Source of the DNA: Oceanobacillus zhaokaii
GTDB taxonomy: Bacteria; Bacillota; Bacilli; Bacillales; Amphibacillaceae
DNA length: 64,000 bases
Direction: 5' to 3'
NCBI RefSeq assembly: GCF_003352005.1
Contig: NZ_CP024848.1
Location: 2,737,001 to 2,801,000, forward strand
Numbering within the stretch: position 1 is the first letter of the stretch; every line of letters begins with the position of its first letter. The notes under the pieces are model-generated. The model was not told where the DNA came from, did not search any database, and was given only the letters and a program-made list of their open reading frames with translations. Shown one piece after another: positions 61,375-64,000 of the stretch. A program made the position numbers and the translations under genes.

Positions 61375-61560
61375 ATCTACACGAAGACTCCTCGAAAATA
61401 ATGTACGATTTTCTTAGTGCGATGTATCGATGTCGAAGCCTTCCTTGTCCTGCGGGAAGAAGAGCCTAGGTGAGACTTCGAAGGGTGGCAGCACAAGATG
61501 GCCCACCAGCTCCCCGCGGTAAGCGTAGTATATTTTCTCAGCGGTCGTCGGAGGGAAAGC
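61375..61560 (-). repeat. dispersed intergenic repeat, copy D
   Basis: Inverted relative to copies B and C: CTACACGAAGACTCCTCG, CTGCGGGAAGAAGAGCCTAG, GTGAGACTTCGAAGGGTGGC, CACCAGCTCCCCGCGGTAAG. An insertion-like stretch (AAAATAATGTACGATTTTCT) separates the first two phrases. Confidence 0.78.
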
Positions 61561-61599
61561 GGCCACCAAATTAGATTTCACGAGTGAGACTGTGCGAAA

Positions 61600-61628
61600 A
61601 AGGCATCACAACAAAAGTGTGATGCCTT
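61600..61628 (-). terminator. M23 peptidase terminator
   Basis: AAGGCATCAC and GTGATGCCTT form a 10-bp stem followed by TTTTTCG on the minus strand. Confidence 0.92.
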
Positions 61629-61664
61629 GTGAAATCAATCATTTATTTAGTTGATAGTCATCTA

Positions 61665-63122
61665 TTAACGAAGATAAGATAATGGGTTTACAGGATTTCC
61701 ATAACCACCGATATGAACTTCAAAGTGAAGATGTGGACCTGTTGAATCTCCTGTATTTCCAGTTGCCCCAATTGCTTCCCCTTGACTTACTGTTTGTCCT
61801 GGTGAAACTGAAATTCTACTTAAATGTGCCATAACTGTTGTATATGTTTTACCATTAATATGGTGGGAAATCATGATCACATTACCAAAGCTATTCATAT
61901 ATCTAGCTGTACTTACAACACCATCTGCCGGTGCAACTAATGTTGTACCTGAAGCAACACCGAAATCAATTCCATTGTGTGAACCTTGACCACCAAAAAT
62001 CGGATGTATTCTAGGTCCGAATGAAGAAGTAATTGGTCCTGACGCTGGATAAATAAAGGTACCACCACTACTTACATTACTTGATTGATTCGATTGCTTA
62101 GGTGGAGTTGGATTTGCTGATGCTACTTTATTAGTTGACTTTTCAGATGAAGCTTTCTCAGATGAAGCTCTCTCAGATGCTGCTCTCTCAGATGCTGCTC
62201 TTTCAGCTGCTTCTTGCTCTGCTGCCGCCTTTTCAGCTGCTATTCTTGCTGCTTCTTCTCTTGCAGCCTGTTCTAATTCCCCTTTTTTATTTTGTGCAAG
62301 TGCGATTGCTTGTGCTTTAGATAATTCTTCTGCACGTAAAATTTCTTGTTCATCTTCTAGCGTTAATTTTATTTCTTCCAGTTGTCCATGCTCTTCTTCT
62401 AGCTGTGCCATCAATGTAGCTTTTTCGTCCATTTGGTTATCTAATTGACCCTTTAATGCTACTAACTCTTGTTTTTGGCCTTCAATTAATTTTTTCTTAT
62501 CTTCAACAGCTACTTTTTTAACTTCAACTTCCTCTTTATTATCTTCTAATGTCTTCTTATCTGCTGCTTGCTCTTCCATTATTGTTTTATCCTGATCCAT
62601 AATCGTATTTACTGCTGAAGATCGGCTAATGAAATCCCCGAAACTTTGTGCACCGAACAATACTTCTATGTATTGCATTTCTCCACCATTTTGCTGAATT
62701 GTACGAAGACGGTCTTTTAGTAAAACATTACGTTCTTCAATTCTTTGTTCTAAAACAATAATTTCTTCCTTTAATTTCTCAATTCGACTATTTAAATCTT
62801 TTATCTCTTTGTCTGTTTCTTTAATCTCTTTTTCTTTTTCATAAATATCATTGTTCGTTTTAGTCAATTGTTCGTCAATATTACTTATTTCCTGTTCGAC
62901 CGTTGTTTGCTTGCTCAAATTATCTTGGATTTTACTATCATTATTAGTCTTATCATTCTCAATGGTGTTTTTCTTGCTTTCAAGCTCTTGCTTTTCCCGT
63001 TCTAGATTATTGATTTCTTTGTCTAAGTCATCGATTGTTTCCGCAGAAAGATAGGGAACATTTGCTGAACTAACAGTAAGAACTAGTCCCGCTACTAAAA
63101 CATATTTGAAAACCTTTTTCAT
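61665..63122 (-). CDS. exported M23 peptidoglycan endopeptidase with coiled coil (EnvC/PcsB-type)
   Basis: A 485-residue exported cell-wall hydrolase. It has a signal peptide (KYVLVAGLVLTVSSANVPYL), a long coiled coil (about residues 28-260), an Ala/Ser/Glu linker built from a 15-bp DNA repeat, and a C-terminal M23 LytM domain with zinc ligands in HNGIDFG and HLHFEVH. It lies directly after ftsX; in other bacteria such proteins are activated by FtsEX, and the same is likely here. Confidence 0.94.
   Translation of the reverse strand: MKKVFKYVLVAGLVLTVSSANVPYLSAETIDDLDKEINNLEREKQELESKKNTIENDKTNNDSKIQDNLSKQTTVEQEISNIDEQLTKTNNDIYEKEKEIKETDKEIKDLNSRIEKLKEEIIVLEQRIEERNVLLKDRLRTIQQNGGEMQYIEVLFGAQSFGDFISRSSAVNTIMDQDKTIMEEQAADKKTLEDNKEEVEVKKVAVEDKKKLIEGQKQELVALKGQLDNQMDEKATLMAQLEEEHGQLEEIKLTLEDEQEILRAEELSKAQAIALAQNKKGELEQAAREEAARIAAEKAAAEQEAAERAASERAASERASSEKASSEKSTNKVASANPTPPKQSNQSSNVSSGGTFIYPASGPITSSFGPRIHPIFGGQGSHNGIDFGVASGTTLVAPADGVVSTARYMNSFGNVIMISHHINGKTYTTVMAHLSRISVSPGQTVSQGEAIGATGNTGDSTGPHLHFEVHIGGYGNPVNPLSYLR
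62143..62217 (-). repeat. 15-bp tandem repeat in the M23 linker
   Basis: Five 15-bp units beginning TCAGATGAAGCTTTC at 62143, 62158, 62173, 62188 and 62203; the first two and the third and fourth are nearly identical pairs. They encode the S-E-K/R-A-S repeats of the linker, so linker length may vary among strains. Confidence 0.85.
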
Positions 63123-63249
63123 TACATTTATTCCTCTTTTCTTTTCATTTTACTTTCGATATTCTATGGTGATTTACATAATCTGCTATGTATTAATTTA
63201 ATTCATTCCCATCCCTTTCGAAGGGATGGGAGCAAATCATTGTTTTCTA

Positions 63250-64000
63250 TTAAACTTTTAAATATTTACGAATACTCATGACACTACCCCAAACTCCGAT
63301 AATTGCACCGATAGCTAAAACTAGAAGTGACAGCTGCCATGCAAACGGATTGAACGGCAATAACTCTACAAAACTGAAAGATATCGTATCAATTACTGCT
63401 GAATCCAAGTAGTAGTAGCCACCGAGTACAATTGCAATTGGAATAACCGATCCTAAAACACCTAGCAGTAACCCTTCAATAAAGAATGGCCATCTGATAA
63501 ATCCATTTGTTGCACCAACAAGTTTCATAATCCCTATTTCCGTACTTCGAGCAATAATTGTTATCTTTATTGTATTCGAAATAAGGAAGATTGCTGTAAA
63601 TACTAGCGCAACAATTAATGCAATTCCGATTACCCTTGCATAATTATTAAACTCAAACAATTGTTTGACAACATCTTTACCGAAAACAACTTTATTAATG
63701 TTATCGAAGGATTGAATCTCTTTTGCAATTTTTTCAGTATCTTGCGGTACTTCAGCTCTGACAACAAATGCGTGATTTAATGGGTTATCCTGTTCAAATA
63801 ACTCCCATGTTTCCCCTTCTTCACCCATACTATCAATCAAGCCTTGCAATTCTTCATCATTCGAAGAAAACGTGACCGATTCTACGCCTTCTATTTCTTC
63901 TAATTGTTTTCCTAAAGCAATTACTTCCTCTTCACTTGTCCCTAGCTCAACCAATGTTTTGATTTCTACGTCATTTTCTATGTTTTTAGCTATCTCATTC
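63250..64000 (-). CDS. ftsX: cell division protein FtsX (5' end outside window)
   Basis: Permease-like subunit of the FtsEX complex that controls cell-wall hydrolases. The visible 250 residues hold the extracellular domain (EGVESVTFSSNDEELQGLI), then the FtsX permease domain with three hydrophobic segments, ending SIRKYLKV. The frame is open to the window edge, so the N-terminal helix is missing. It is followed by the M23 peptidase it probably activates. A perfect palindrome CCCATCCCTT/AAGGGATGGG at 63208-63230 lies between the two genes. Confidence 0.95.
   Translation of the reverse strand, partial: NEIAKNIENDVEIKTLVELGTSEEEVIALGKQLEEIEGVESVTFSSNDEELQGLIDSMGEEGETWELFEQDNPLNHAFVVRAEVPQDTEKIAKEIQSFDNINKVVFGKDVVKQLFEFNNYARVIGIALIVALVFTAIFLISNTIKITIIARSTEIGIMKLVGATNGFIRWPFFIEGLLLGVLGSVIPIAIVLGGYYYLDSAVIDTISFSFVELLPFNPFAWQLSLLVLAIGAIIGVWGSVMSIRKYLKV

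Larger units (their letters stand above)
60922..61664. other. 743-bp gene-free gap between ctpB and the M23 peptidase
   Basis: No convincing gene is visible. It contains dispersed repeat copy D at about 61375-61560 and the M23 terminator at 61600-61628. The rest is AT-rich and should include the ctpB promoter. Confidence 0.7.

Overview
The window comes from the chromosome of a low-GC, spore-forming member of the Bacillaceae, probably from the Oceanobacillus/Virgibacillus side of the family. The core gene order is the Bacillus one: cggR-gap-pgk-tpiA-gpmI-eno; rapZ-yvcK-whiA-crh; hprK-lgt-yvoD-ppaX-yvoF; uvrBA; minJ-ctpB-M23-ftsX. A SASP-H spore protein gene and bacillithiol genes (bshB2/yojF) agree with this. 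The genus call is inference.

Layout. 1-7.5 kb: glycolytic operon on the minus strand, headed by the CggR repressor with a clear CggR operator. 7.8-8.6 kb: a YitT-family membrane protein. 8.87-24.32 kb: an accessory block described below. 24.5-29.3 kb: remnants of an ECF sigma/anti-sigma pair, alpha/beta hydrolase, FAH-family enzyme, YtkA-like lipoprotein, shikimate kinase, DUF4825 lipoprotein. 29.7 kb: tRNA-Arg(CCG). 30.0-36.4 kb: clpP under a CtsR box, then crh-whiA-yvcK-rapZ, trxB and a TPR protein. 36.6-44.1 kb: a glycerol/dihydroxyacetone cluster (glpD, dhaKLM, glpK, glpF, glpP). 44.1-50.2 kb: yvoF-ppaX-yvoD-lgt-hprK, bshB2-yojF, nadE. 50.8-55.7 kb: uvrBA with a LexA-like box. 56.1-64 kb: S66 peptidase, HAD phosphatase, minJ, ctpB, an M23 peptidase with coiled coil, and truncated ftsX. 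Four copies of a GC-richer dispersed repeat lie in the large intergenic gaps at 43.4, 50.4, 55.9 and 61.5 kb.

Main discovery candidate. From 8.87 to 24.32 kb, about twenty short unrelated genes or gene remnants, nearly all on the minus strand and mostly one per unit, are separated by a repeated composite element. Twelve complete copies are 78-153 bp long. Each has two conserved half-sites, AACTAACCTGCCCCGTTAGT and AACTNTTGCACCNGTTAGTT, around an inner hairpin whose sequence changes from copy to copy while its pairing is kept. The outer 7-mers AACTAAC and GTTAGTT each differ from the integron attC ends RYYYAAC and GTTRRRY at one position. Size, two-site palindromic layout, gene orientation and cargo (Nudix, VOC, DinB, CPBP, immunity protein, DUFs) make this an integron-like cassette array. 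The only tyrosine recombinase is a Xer/phage-type gene that sits inside one of the elements and carries two nonsense codons; it lacks the extra segment typical of IntI. An IS110-family element has inserted exactly at one half-site and a deleted relative at another. Its non-coding leader holds matches to both arms of that half-site, as a bridge RNA would. The whole block is bounded by 45-bp inverted repeats that abut the stop codons of the two flanking genes. Many cassettes are broken by frameshifts, nonsense codons or lost starts, so the array may be old or poorly maintained.
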